A program made the position numbers and the translations under genes. DNA of 64,000 nucleotides, from the NCBI RefSeq assembly GCF_000406165.1, contig NZ_CM001977.1, forward strand, positions 3,742,808-3,806,807, given 5' to 3'. This document shows, in pieces, positions 43,893 through 52,100 of this stretch; position 1 is the first letter of the stretch; each line of letters begins with the position of its first letter. This stretch comes from Dickeya zeae NCPPB 2538. GTDB lineage: Bacteria; Pseudomonadota; Gammaproteobacteria; Enterobacterales; Enterobacteriaceae. The notes below the pieces were generated by a model, which was given only the letters and a program-made list of their open reading frames with translations, was not told the DNA's origin and ran no database searches.

Positions 43893-45373
43893 ACGATAAC
43901 CCCCAGCAAACGTGCGACCGTAATGCGATCCGAATAATCCAATCGCTCATTTCCTACCAGTTGGTAATCTTCATGCCCTTTACCGGCGACCAGTACCACA
44001 TCATCGGCCACCGCCTGCATCACCGCACTGGTGACAGCTTCCGCACGTCCGGCGATCACCTGCACCCGACCGGCATCCAGCAGCCCACTCAAAATATCCG
44101 TCACGATCGCCTGCGGGTCTTCGCTACGCGGGTTGTCATCGGTCACAATCACCCGATCTGCCAGTTGTTCTGCAATCGCTCCCATTAGTGGGCGCTTACC
44201 TCTGTCGCGATCGCCGCCACACCCGAAGACGCACCATAACGTTCCCCGACAATGCAAACGTGCCGCCGCCAGTGCTTTTTCCAACGCATCTGGGGTATGG
44301 GCATAATCCACCACGACCGTCGGGCGTCCGCTGGCAAGAAAAACTTCCATTCTACCGCAAACAGGCTGCAACGCAGAACCGGCCTCCACCAGTTGCTCCA
44401 GCGGATACCCTAACGACAACAGTGTCGCCAGGGCCAGCAACAGGTTACTGACGTTGAACTCCCCCATCAGACGGCTATTGATGGAACCGGCTCCCCAACT
44501 GGAATCAAACTGCACCGTAAAACCGCTGTCGTGATAATCGATGTGGGTGGCTTTCAGCCAACGCGCCCGTGAGCTATCGATGCTGCCCGCCACACTCACC
44601 GCCACGGCGTCTGGCAGACGGCTTAACCAACGACGACCGACCTCATCGTCGGCGTTAATGATTTTCTGACCGACCTGATGCTCGGCAAACAACCGCCACT
44701 TTGCGGCCTCGTAATTCGCCATGTCGCCGTGATAATCGAGGTGATCGCGGCTCAGGTTGGTAAAGACAGTGGCGGCAAACGACAAGGCTTCAACCCGATG
44801 CTGCACCAGCCCATGGGAAGACACTTCCATGGCAGCGAAGTCGGCCCCTTGCTCCACCAACTGGCTCAGGATCTGCTGTACATCCACCGCCGAACCGGTG
44901 GTATTTTCCGAAGGTGCCACATGCCCCAGCAGTCCATTACCCACTGTGCCCATGACCGCACTGGTTTTACCCAGAGCCTGACTCCACTGCGCCAGTAACT
45001 GGGTCGTCGTCGTTTTACCGTTAGTCCCGGTGACGCCAATCAATTGCAACGAAGTCGATGGCTGGCGGTAGAAGCGCCCCGCCAACGCCGACAAACGCTG
45101 GTTGAGGTGCGCCAGGTAAATCACCGGTACGCCGTGCATTTCAGTCAGGGTGCCATCGGGCGTAGCATCATCCGCCTGCGCGACAACCGCCGCGACGCCC
45201 TGCGCAATGGCCTGCGGAATATAGTGCCGCCCATCCGTCTTGTGGCCGACCACAGCCACAAACAGATCCCCGGCAGCCGCCACGCGGCTGTCTAATGTCA
45301 TTTCCCGCAGCGCGCGCTCTGGGGCGTCGTTCACCCACGGAGCCAGGACATCGCGCAAGTTACGATCTGTCAC
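43889..45373 (-). CDS. murE: UDP-MurNAc-L-Ala-D-Glu meso-diaminopimelate ligase
   Basis: MurE adds meso-diaminopimelate to the stem peptide. It has 494 residues. The P-loop is GVTGTNGKTTTTQLLAQW (about residue 115). The DAP-specificity motif reads DNPRSEDP near residue 415, where lysine-adding enzymes differ. FTNLSRDHLDYHGDM and DYAHTPDALEKAL are family blocks. Its start overlaps the ftsI end by 14 bp. Confidence 0.98.
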   Translation of the reverse strand: MTDRNLRDVLAPWVNDAPERALREMTLDSRVAAAGDLFVAVVGHKTDGRHYIPQAIAQGVAAVVAQADDATPDGTLTEMHGVPVIYLAHLNQRLSALAGRFYRQPSTSLQLIGVTGTNGKTTTTQLLAQWSQALGKTSAVMGTVGNGLLGHVAPSENTTGSAVDVQQILSQLVEQGADFAAMEVSSHGLVQHRVEALSFAATVFTNLSRDHLDYHGDMANYEAAKWRLFAEHQVGQKIINADDEVGRRWLSRLPDAVAVSVAGSIDSSRARWLKATHIDYHDSGFTVQFDSSWGAGSINSRLMGEFNVSNLLLALATLLSLGYPLEQLVEAGSALQPVCGRMEVFLASGRPTVVVDYAHTPDALEKALAAARLHCRGTLWCVFGCGGDRDRGKRPLMGAIAEQLADRVIVTDDNPRSEDPQAIVTDILSGLLDAGRVQVIAGRAEAVTSAVMQAVADDVVLVAGKGHEDYQLVGNERLDYSDRITVARLLGVIV

Positions 45374-47123
45374 CTGAACCCTCTTTTCTGTTGATTACAA
45401 ACTCACTTTTTTCACCGGTCGCCAACGCATCAGGCTCGATATTCATGGTGCGTAGCACGCCGCCCATGATCGCGCCAAATACCGGTGCCGACACCGCACC
45501 ACCGTAGTATTTCCCCGCCTGTGGGTCGTTAATCACCACCACCAGCGCAAAGCGCGGGTTACTGGCTGGTGCCACCCCTGCGGTATAGGCGATGTATTTG
45601 TTGATGTACTTGCCATCCGGGCCGACCTTTTTCGCCGTACCGGTTTTAATCGCGATGCGGTAGCCTTTCACCGCGGCCTTGGTACCACCGCCACCGGGCA
45701 GGGCGACACTTTCCATCATGTGCACCACGGTACGAACAATCTGTTCAGAGAACACACGCTCTCCGGGTACCGGCGGGTCAACCTTGGTAATGGAAAGCGG
45801 GCGGTAGATGCCGAAACTGCCAATGGTCGCGTAGACACGCGCCAGTTGCAGCGGTGTGACCATCAGGCCATAGCCAAACGAGAAGGTAGCGCGCTCAATA
45901 TCCGACCAGCGCTGACGGTTCGGGTACAGCCCCAGACTTTCGCCCACCAACCCCAAATTGGTGGCTTTACCCAGCCCAAAGCGAGAGTAAGTGTCCACTA
46001 ATGCGGAAGCAGGCATCGCCAGTGCCAGATGCGATACACCAACGTTACTGGATTTCTGCAACACCCCGGTCAATGTCAGCTCGCTGTAACGCGCAACGTC
46101 CTTGATCTCATGACCGTTGATGTAATACGGCAGTGTATTAAGTACCGCATTTTCCTTGACCACATTACGCTGTAGCGCCGTCATCACCACCATAGGTTTT
46201 ACGGTGGAACCGGGCTCAAAAATGTCGGTGATAGCGCGGTTACGGATAACGTCGGTCGGCGTGCCGCTCAGGTTGTTCGGGTTGTAAGAAGGGCTGTTGG
46301 CCATGGCCAGCACTTCGCCAGTATTCACATCAACCAGTACGGCAGTACCTGACTCAGCCTTATTGAACGCCACGGCGTTATTCAGTTCACGGTATACCAA
46401 TGCCTGCAGGCGCTCATCGATACTGAGCATCAGGTTGTGCGCCGCCTGACTGTCCACCGAAGAAATATCTTCAATGACGCGCCCAAAGCGGTCTTTGCGC
46501 ACGGTACGCTCACCGGGGCGGCCAGTCAGCCAGCGATCGAAGCTCTTCTCAATTCCTTCAATGCCCTGACCGTCGATATTGGTAAAACCGATCAGGTGCG
46601 ACGTTACCTGACCGGAAGGATAATAACGACGGGACTCCTGACGCAGGTTGATGCCCGGCAGCTTCAGCTTGTGGATGTATTCGCCGATCGCCGGGTTTAC
46701 CTGACGGGCAAGATAGACAAAACGGCCATTCGGGTTGGCGTTCACTTTAGTGGCTATCTGATCCAGCGGGATTTCCAATGCATCTGCCAGCGCCTTCCAG
46801 CGCGTGTCCAGCGAGATACCGCCATGATCATTCACGTCTTTCGGGTCAGCCCAGACTGCATTGACCGGTACGCTCACCGCCAGCGGTCGGCCTGCACGAT
46901 CACTGATCATACCGCGAGCGGTCGGCACTTCTTGTACGCGCAGGGAACGCATGTCCCCTTCACGTACCAGCTTATCAGGCGCGATCACCTGCAAGTATGC
47001 GGCGCGTAACATCAATCCCAACATGCACAACAAAATACCGCCGCAAAGCAACGCAAAACGCCAGCTGACGAAGCTGGCATGTTCTTCCTGACGTTTCACT
47101 TTTCCTGGTCGCGCTGCTCTCAT
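45360..47123 (-). CDS. ftsI: Septal transpeptidase FtsI (PBP3)
   Basis: FtsI is the class B penicillin-binding protein that cross-links septal peptidoglycan with FtsW. It has 587 residues. A short cytosolic tail and one membrane anchor (FALLCGGILLCMLGLMLRAAYL) are followed by the pedestal domain with RGMISDRAGRPLAVSVP. The transpeptidase motifs are STVK (the active Ser about residue 306), SSN (about 358) and KTGT (about 494). The C-terminus ends VINRKEGSGDRS after a processing-type region. It begins 22 bp after ftsL. Confidence 0.98.
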   Translation of the reverse strand: MRAARPGKVKRQEEHASFVSWRFALLCGGILLCMLGLMLRAAYLQVIAPDKLVREGDMRSLRVQEVPTARGMISDRAGRPLAVSVPVNAVWADPKDVNDHGGISLDTRWKALADALEIPLDQIATKVNANPNGRFVYLARQVNPAIGEYIHKLKLPGINLRQESRRYYPSGQVTSHLIGFTNIDGQGIEGIEKSFDRWLTGRPGERTVRKDRFGRVIEDISSVDSQAAHNLMLSIDERLQALVYRELNNAVAFNKAESGTAVLVDVNTGEVLAMANSPSYNPNNLSGTPTDVIRNRAITDIFEPGSTVKPMVVMTALQRNVVKENAVLNTLPYYINGHEIKDVARYSELTLTGVLQKSSNVGVSHLALAMPASALVDTYSRFGLGKATNLGLVGESLGLYPNRQRWSDIERATFSFGYGLMVTPLQLARVYATIGSFGIYRPLSITKVDPPVPGERVFSEQIVRTVVHMMESVALPGGGGTKAAVKGYRIAIKTGTAKKVGPDGKYINKYIAYTAGVAPASNPRFALVVVINDPQAGKYYGGAVSAPVFGAIMGGVLRTMNIEPDALATGEKSEFVINRKEGSGDRS

Positions 47124-47145
47124 AATTTAGGCGATACCTGCTAAT

Positions 47146-47469
47146 TCATTGTTGTTTAACCACAATATTTTCCTGTGAAGGATCAACGTGCACCATATGC
47201 AGTTTCTCGGTGGCGATCTGCTCGACACGGCTGTGATCGCCCAGGGCGTTTTCTTCCAAAATCAGGTTGCGCCACTCGATATCCAGCGCATCACGCTCCA
47301 GCAACAACCGCTCACGCTCTGCCGTCAACAGACGTGTACGATGTGCGGTGGTGACCACCATGATGGCGGACACCAATACCGCTATCAGCAGCAACAGCGG
47401 TAACTTGCCATGACGCAGCAGGTCATCACCGATGACACCGCCCAGCGAATGGCGTTCATTCCCGATCAC
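47146..47469 (-). CDS. ftsL: Cell division protein FtsL
   Basis: FtsL is a small bitopic divisome protein that forms a coiled coil with FtsB and activates FtsWI. It has 107 residues. The cytosolic tail ends GKLPLL and the membrane helix is LLLIAVLVSAIMVVTTAHRT. A periplasmic leucine-zipper-like helix follows (about residues 50-95: LLTAERERLLLERDALDIEW). Its start overlaps the rsmH stop by 4 bp. The length is slightly less than the 121 residues of E. coli FtsL, with the shortening at the N-terminus. Confidence 0.96.
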   Translation of the reverse strand: MIGNERHSLGGVIGDDLLRHGKLPLLLLIAVLVSAIMVVTTAHRTRLLTAERERLLLERDALDIEWRNLILEENALGDHSRVEQIATEKLHMVHVDPSQENIVVKQQ

Positions 47470-48407
47470 GACGGCAGCCTCTCGGCAAAGCGCAATACCG
47501 AGCTGCGCGCACGTGGATTTTCTGCCACCTCATCATCCGGCGGCATCATTTTACCGATAGACTTGAGCGTCTGGCCGCCTTGACTACGCAGTTGTTCTTC
47601 CGTCAACGGCAAACCGGCTGGCACCTGCGGCCCCCGGCTATGCTGACGGATAAAACGTTTCACAATACGGTCTTCCAGCGAATGAAAGCTGATTACCGAC
47701 AAACGCCCTTCGGGAGCCAGCACTTTCAATGCGCCGTCTAACGCCCGTTCGATCTCTTCCAGCTCACTGTTGATGTAAATGCGGATAGCCTGAAATGACC
47801 GTGTCGCCGGGTGTTTGTGCTTTTCCCGAATCGGGCTGGCAGCTGCAATCAACTCCGCCAGCGCTTTGGTACGGGTCAACGGGTCGATGCGGTTACGCTC
47901 CACAATCGCGCGAGCGATACGCTTGGCAAAACGCTCTTCGCCGAATGTCTTCAACACCCAGGCAATATCGTCTGCTTCCGCTTTCATCAGCCATTCGGCG
48001 GCGGACTGGCCCCGCGTGGGGTCCATGCGCATATCCAGTGGCCCGTCGCGCATAAACGAGAATCCGCGTTCCGGGTCATCCAACTGAGGTGAAGACACGC
48101 CCAAATCCAACAAAATACCGTCGATTTTGCCGGTCAGCCCACGTTCATCGACGTAATCGGCCAGTTCGGAAAAAGGTCCGTGGATAATAGAAAAGCGAGC
48201 GTCATCAATGGTATTAGCCACAGCAACCGCCTGAGGATCGCGATCGATAGCTAACAAACGACCTTCCGGCCCAAGCTGGGACAGAATAAGACGGGAGTGG
48301 CCACCCCGGCCAAACGTACCGTCGATGTAGATACCGTTGCTGCGAATGTTCAGGCCGTTGACGGCCTCATCCAGCAACACGGTAGTGTGCTTAAACGTTT
48401 CTGCCAT
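47466..48407 (-). CDS. rsmH: 16S rRNA (cytosine-1402-N4)-methyltransferase
   Basis: RsmH (MraW) methylates C1402 of 16S rRNA at N4 near the P site. It has 313 residues. SAM-binding motifs are FGRGGHSRLILSQLGPEGRL, AIDRDPQAVA and ILLDLGVSSPQLDDPERGFS followed by MRDGPLDMRMDP. The C-terminal half has the RLSVISFHSLEDRIVKRFIR block. It begins 2 bp after mraZ and overlaps ftsL by 4 bp. Confidence 0.98.
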   Translation of the reverse strand: MAETFKHTTVLLDEAVNGLNIRSNGIYIDGTFGRGGHSRLILSQLGPEGRLLAIDRDPQAVAVANTIDDARFSIIHGPFSELADYVDERGLTGKIDGILLDLGVSSPQLDDPERGFSFMRDGPLDMRMDPTRGQSAAEWLMKAEADDIAWVLKTFGEERFAKRIARAIVERNRIDPLTRTKALAELIAAASPIREKHKHPATRSFQAIRIYINSELEEIERALDGALKVLAPEGRLSVISFHSLEDRIVKRFIRQHSRGPQVPAGLPLTEEQLRSQGGQTLKSIGKMMPPDDEVAENPRARSSVLRFAERLPS

Positions 48408-48409
48408 GA

Positions 48410-48868
48410 CTATAGTGATAAGTCCCGCAGCCGCTCGGACAAGGGCTCCTGAGTTGACTGCTCCGCGTCAATATCTTCCTTGACTTGTCGATACCAGGTC
48501 TGTTCATCCCACAGTTCAAATTTGTTGAACTGCCCAACCAGCATCACTTCTTTCGTAAGACCCGCATGCTGACGTAGCGTCGATGCAATTAATATCCTTC
48601 CGGCATTATCCATCTGGCATTCGCTGGCATGCCCGAGTAGCAGGCGCTGAACGCGACGCTCAGCAGGGTTCATACTCGACAGGCGAGAAAGTTTCTGTTC
48701 GATAATTTCCCATTCAGGTAGCAGGTAAAGCAGCAGGCAGGGCTGATGCAGGTCGATGGTGCATACCATTTGACCTTGAGCTTCCTCGTTCAGTAAGTCC
48801 CGGTAACGGGTAGGAACGGCAAGCCGCCCTTTACTGTCGAGATTGACCAGCGTCGCCCCACGAAACAT
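48410..48868 (-). CDS. mraZ: Transcriptional regulator MraZ
   Basis: MraZ is a ring-forming AbrB-type regulator that represses its own dcw promoter. It has 152 residues from the ATG at 48868 (MFRGATLVNLDSKGRLAVPT). Two SpoVT/AbrB-like repeats are seen: residues 5-50 with SKGRLAVPTRYRDLL and about 80-125 with NAGRILIASTLRQHAGL. A longer start 15 codons upstream is rejected because it would cover the operator. Its probable operator lies 30-54 bp upstream of the ATG. Confidence 0.97.
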   Translation of the reverse strand: MFRGATLVNLDSKGRLAVPTRYRDLLNEEAQGQMVCTIDLHQPCLLLYLLPEWEIIEQKLSRLSSMNPAERRVQRLLLGHASECQMDNAGRILIASTLRQHAGLTKEVMLVGQFNKFELWDEQTWYRQVKEDIDAEQSTQEPLSERLRDLSL

Positions 48869-48897
48869 GACAGTATTTAGTCCTTCATGACCCTTTT

Positions 48898-48922
48898 TAC
48901 CACTTTGCCCCACAAATCCCCA
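48898..48922 (-). promoter_or_regulatory. MraZ operator (10-bp spaced TGGG repeats)
   Basis: On the minus strand TGGGG-N5-TGGGG-N5-TGGT gives three repeats at exact 10-bp steps (right ends at 48922, 48912 and 48902). This fits the TGGGN repeats bound by MraZ. The third is imperfect. Confidence 0.8.
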
Positions 48923-48930
48923 CTATTGAG

Positions 48931-48960
48931 AGTTTACGGAGGGGATGAAAACCTTGTCAA
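48931..48960 (-). promoter_or_regulatory. Promoter of the dcw cluster (Pmra)
   Basis: A consensus -35 TTGACA (48955-48960), an 18-bp spacer and TAAACT (48931-48936) lie just upstream of the MraZ repeats. Confidence 0.7.
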
Positions 48961-49735
48961 GCCAGCACGGATGCGCCCGGGCATTATTTCCCGCCAGGTT
49001 CGAGAGTGAAAAAACAGTTCAAAAACCACCACGAAAAAATAATGCGGATTAACGCTGTGATTATTTAAGGAAAATTAATGGCTTTCAGCGAGGGGGCTAA
49101 AGATATAGGATTTTTCCTTCGGTGCAATATTATTTTGACTGTCACCGTTCGATACCTATTTCTTAAATATTCTAACGATGTCGAAATATTTTTATAGGCT
49201 GATTTTTAAGCATTTTTAGAAATAATTATTCCCGCCAGCAAAAATCATGGCCATAAAAATGAAATTATCGCCTCTGGGATCGCATTTTTTTGACCTGAAC
49301 CACAGTGTCAGCCACTTCAACTCAGGTTATCTATTCATGCCTGAAACATTAACCCGCTGTCTTACCCTTGCCAGATAGAATAACTGGTTTTATTTCCAGT
49401 GCCATTCACATTCACTTGCAATTTACCATCCAGCAACGTTTCCGCTGCAATCTTTTTCTTTTCCGATTTCTTATTTTCCCACCGGACCCCAGTATTACTA
49501 ATCATTTGTTTTATATGAAATTAGGCACATGATTCACGATAAACGAACGAAAAAGATGATTTGCAACCATAAAGTCGCGCCCTTGAACAAAAAACGAACA
49601 AAAATAAGTTTTTTAAGCTAGTTAAAACATAATAAATAGTTATGTACACTACAAAAAAACCAATAAAGCAAAATGAAACACCAATAAATCGCACCATAAG
49701 CAACGTTATTGTCCTTCACCACGGAGCCCTACGAT
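48961..49735. other. AT-rich gap between mraZ and alaE
   Basis: About 775 bp, visibly richer in A and T than its neighbours. In E. coli cra lies directly upstream of mraZ, so this DNA and alaE form an inserted block. One short ORF (49362-49505) is described separately. Otherwise I see poly-A and poly-T tracts and no named motif. Confidence 0.6.
49362..49505 (-). CDS. Orphan small ORF, 47 residues, unknown
   Basis: The minus-strand frame from ATG (49505) to TAA encodes 47 residues starting MISNTGVRWENKKSEKKK and ending NKTSYSIWQG. I do not recognise it. The composition looks protein-like, with a basic N-terminal half and a beta-like end (LLDGKLQVNVNGTG). There is a stop six codons upstream in frame and no good Shine-Dalgarno sequence, so it may be the 3' fragment of a decayed gene rather than a working one. 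Confidence 0.3.
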   Translation of the reverse strand: MISNTGVRWENKKSEKKKIAAETLLDGKLQVNVNGTGNKTSYSIWQG

Positions 49736-50197
49736 ATGTTTTCCTTTATTTCGCGCATGCGTGGCATCGTCGCCGATACGGTAGCCATGGTGGTGTATTG
49801 CTTCCTGACGGGTATGGCAATCGAAATCGTATTGTCAGGAATGACCTTCGAGCAGTCACTTTCCTCCCGATTACTGTCGATTCCGGTCAATATTGTGATT
49901 GCCTGGCCTTACGGACTTTATCGGGACTGGATTGTTGCACTGGCGTTACGCCTGAACGCCAATTCGCGCTGGGGGAAAAATATAGCGGACCTGTTTGCCT
50001 ACGTCAGTTTTCAGTCGCCGGTTTATGTCGCTATTCTGTTAACGATTGGTGCAGAACCATCACAAATTCTGAAAGCGGTCGCCAGCAATGCGATAATCTC
50101 GATGGTGATGGGAGTAGCGTACGGTTATTTTCTGGAATATTGCCGTCGCCTGTTTCGGGTGGATGTTTCTTCTCGTGCACAAATTGTCGGCCATTAA
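49736..50197 (+). CDS. alaE: L-alanine exporter AlaE
   Basis: AlaE is a small inner-membrane exporter that prevents toxic build-up of L-alanine. It has 153 residues from the ATG at 49736, which follows ACGGAG by nine bases. The protein starts MFSFISRMRGIVADTVAMVV. Four hydrophobic segments are visible (VADTVAMVVYCFLTGMAIEI, LLSIPVNIVIAWPYGLY, AYVSFQSPVYVAILLTIG and AIISMVMGVAYGYFLEYCRR). The motifs AIPVN-type IPVNIVIAWPYG and FQSPVYVAILL are nearly the same as in E. coli AlaE. In E. coli the gene is elsewhere and is induced by alanine through Lrp; here it lies between cra and mraZ, opposite to both. Confidence 0.93.
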   Translation: MFSFISRMRGIVADTVAMVVYCFLTGMAIEIVLSGMTFEQSLSSRLLSIPVNIVIAWPYGLYRDWIVALALRLNANSRWGKNIADLFAYVSFQSPVYVAILLTIGAEPSQILKAVASNAIISMVMGVAYGYFLEYCRRLFRVDVSSRAQIVGH

Positions 50198-50222
50198 TTC
50201 TGAACAATAAACAGCCATATCA

Positions 50223-50290
50223 ATATACCCGTCATTTCACGTTACAGGTGTTTTGGCGTCATTCCTGAAGCCCAAATCATTTTGGGTATA
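50223..50290. repeat. Dispersed intergenic repeat, copy 3
   Basis: The ends TATACCCGTCAT and ATCATTTTGGGTATA form an imperfect inverted pair. The left half matches 1641-1680 and the whole plan matches 1325-1384. It lies between alaE and its terminator-like hairpin. Confidence 0.5.
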
Positions 50291-50313
50291 AAGATAAAAA
50301 TAAGAATTATCTC

Positions 50314-50350
50314 ATGCGGCGCGGAGTGAAAAATGACTCCCGCACCGCAT
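50314..50350. terminator. Hairpin between convergent alaE and cra
   Basis: ATGCGGCGCGGAGT and ACTCCCGCACCGCAT pair with one mismatch and one bulge around an A-rich loop. T-tracts are weak. Confidence 0.5.
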
Positions 50351-50358
50351 GATGTCTC

Positions 50359-51363
50359 TCAACGACGGCTCAAAAAACCACGACGATAGAGATTCCGGCG
50401 AATACGGTATAAACCCGGCTTCGGCTTACGCGGTTCATCCAGACTGGCTAGTACCAGTTCCAGTACGCGCTCAGCCACTTCACGATGACGCTGCGCTACC
50501 GCCAGCACCTGGCACTCAAGGAAATCCAGCAATTCATTATCGCCGAATGTGGCAATAGCCAGATTGTTCGGCAAGCGACCACTCTGCCTGAGCGTTACAT
50601 CCATCACACCTTGCAGCAACGGAAATGAGGTAGTAAACAGCGCCTGCGGCATGGGGTGGGTTTTCAGGTATTCTTCAAACACTGCTGCCGCCGCACTGCG
50701 TTCATAGCTGTTGGCATAGACATAATTCACCTGACGCGGATCCTCTGCGAAGGCACGTCTGAATCCTTGCTCACGCAAAAAACTCACCGACAGTTCCGGC
50801 AGTGCGCCCAGGTACATAACCGATTCAGCAGGCACTTTACGCAACTCCTGCGCCAGCATCTCAGCGTCTTCCATGTCTGCGCCGACCACACTGGTGAAAT
50901 GCTCACGATCCAGTGCTCGATCAAGCGCGATCACCGGCAGAGGATCGTTGGCCCAGCGCTGATAAAACGGGTGTTCCGGCGGCAGCGCCGTCGACACGAT
51001 GATGGCATCTACCTGACGCTGCAACAGATGTTCAATGCAGCGCATCTCATTATCGGGTTGGTCCTCAGAACAGGCGATCAGCAACTGATAACCACGCTGC
51101 CGGGCCTGACGCTCCAGATAATTGGCGATGCGGGTGTAACTGGTGTTTTCCAGATCTGGAATGACCAACCCGATAGAACGGGTACGCCCTGCGCGCAGAC
51201 CGGCTGCGACGGCGTTCGGATGGTAGTTGTGCTCCCTGACCACCGCCATCACTTTCTCAACGGTCTTATCGCTGACACGATACTGTTTCGCTTTACCGTT
51301 AATCACATAACTGGCCGTCGTACGCGAAACTCCAGCAAGACGCGCGATTTCATCCAGTTTCAC
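50359..51363 (-). CDS. cra: Catabolite repressor/activator Cra (FruR)
   Basis: Cra is a LacI-family regulator of central carbon flow, released by fructose-1-phosphate and fructose-1,6-bisphosphate. It has 334 residues from the GTG at 51363, which follows AAGGGG and gives the family start with KLDEIARLAGVSRTTASYVI. The helix-turn-helix and hinge helix lie at residues 1-60. The periplasmic-binding-like effector domain follows (RSIGLVIPDLENTSYTRIAN and ALDRALDREHFTSVVGAD). It is close to E. coli Cra over nearly its whole length. Upstream ilvIH is in the same direction; downstream the usual mraZ neighbour is displaced by alaE and the AT-rich gap. Confidence 0.97.
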   Translation of the reverse strand: MKLDEIARLAGVSRTTASYVINGKAKQYRVSDKTVEKVMAVVREHNYHPNAVAAGLRAGRTRSIGLVIPDLENTSYTRIANYLERQARQRGYQLLIACSEDQPDNEMRCIEHLLQRQVDAIIVSTALPPEHPFYQRWANDPLPVIALDRALDREHFTSVVGADMEDAEMLAQELRKVPAESVMYLGALPELSVSFLREQGFRRAFAEDPRQVNYVYANSYERSAAAAVFEEYLKTHPMPQALFTTSFPLLQGVMDVTLRQSGRLPNNLAIATFGDNELLDFLECQVLAVAQRHREVAERVLELVLASLDEPRKPKPGLYRIRRNLYRRGFLSRR

Positions 51364-51497
51364 TGGCAACCCCTTAATAAGCCGGACAAAAAACAAAGAA
51401 TGGAAAGATAACCATGCATTAACCGTGGATATGATACCGATCTAAACGCAGAAAACACTGACGGGCAACCGCTTTTATTATTTACAGCAATCAGGAT

Positions 51498-51526
51498 CAA
51501 AAAAGCCCGGCTTCATGGCCGGGCTC
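51498..51526 (-). terminator. Intrinsic terminator of ilvIH
   Basis: On the minus strand AGCCCGGC and GCCGGGCT form an 8-bp stem with a six-base loop and six Ts, about 80 bp past the ilvH stop. Confidence 0.85.
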
Positions 51527-51606
51527 AATAATACCATCAGAAAAGCAGGTATTGCTGTATGAAAATCAGCAAATCGTCAAACAATCGACGACATTTCAGC
51601 ACCGCG

Positions 51607-52098
51607 TCAGCGCATAACGCGGTCTCCGCGCGATACGCCTACAATGCCGGAACGCGCCACTTCAACAATTTCAGCCACTTCGCGCACGCTATTAAGAAAC
51701 GCATCCAGCTTCTCGCTGGTCCCCGCCAATTGCACGGTATACAGCGAGGCGGTGACATCGACTATCTGTCCGCGGAAGATTTCCGCACTGCGTTTAACTT
51801 CTTCGCGGCCATAACCGGTGGCCTGCAATTTCACCAGCATCAGTTCACGCTCGACATACGCGCCCTGACCCAGTTCGCTAACTCGCAGCACGTCCACCAG
51901 TTTATGCAGTTGCTTTTCAATCTGCTCGAGCACTTTCTCGTCACCCACTGTCTGGATGGTCATCCGCGACAAGGTAGGGTCATCCGTCGGGGCGACGGTC
52001 AGGCTTTCAATGTTGTAGCCGCGTTGAGAAAACAGGCCAATCACGCGCGACAGAGCACCCGATTCATTCTCCAGCAATACCGACAAAATACGACGCAT
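51607..52098 (-). CDS. ilvH: Acetolactate synthase III small subunit
   Basis: IlvH is the regulatory subunit that makes acetolactate synthase III sensitive to valine. It has 163 residues from the ATG at 52098, the E. coli length. An N-terminal ACT domain (MRRILSVLLENESGALSRVI) with the GLFSQRGYNIESLTVAPTDD valine-site region is followed by a second ferredoxin-like domain (about residues 80-160). It begins 2 bp after ilvI. Confidence 0.97.
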   Translation of the reverse strand: MRRILSVLLENESGALSRVIGLFSQRGYNIESLTVAPTDDPTLSRMTIQTVGDEKVLEQIEKQLHKLVDVLRVSELGQGAYVERELMLVKLQATGYGREEVKRSAEIFRGQIVDVTASLYTVQLAGTSEKLDAFLNSVREVAEIVEVARSGIVGVSRGDRVMR

Positions 52099-52100
52099 GA

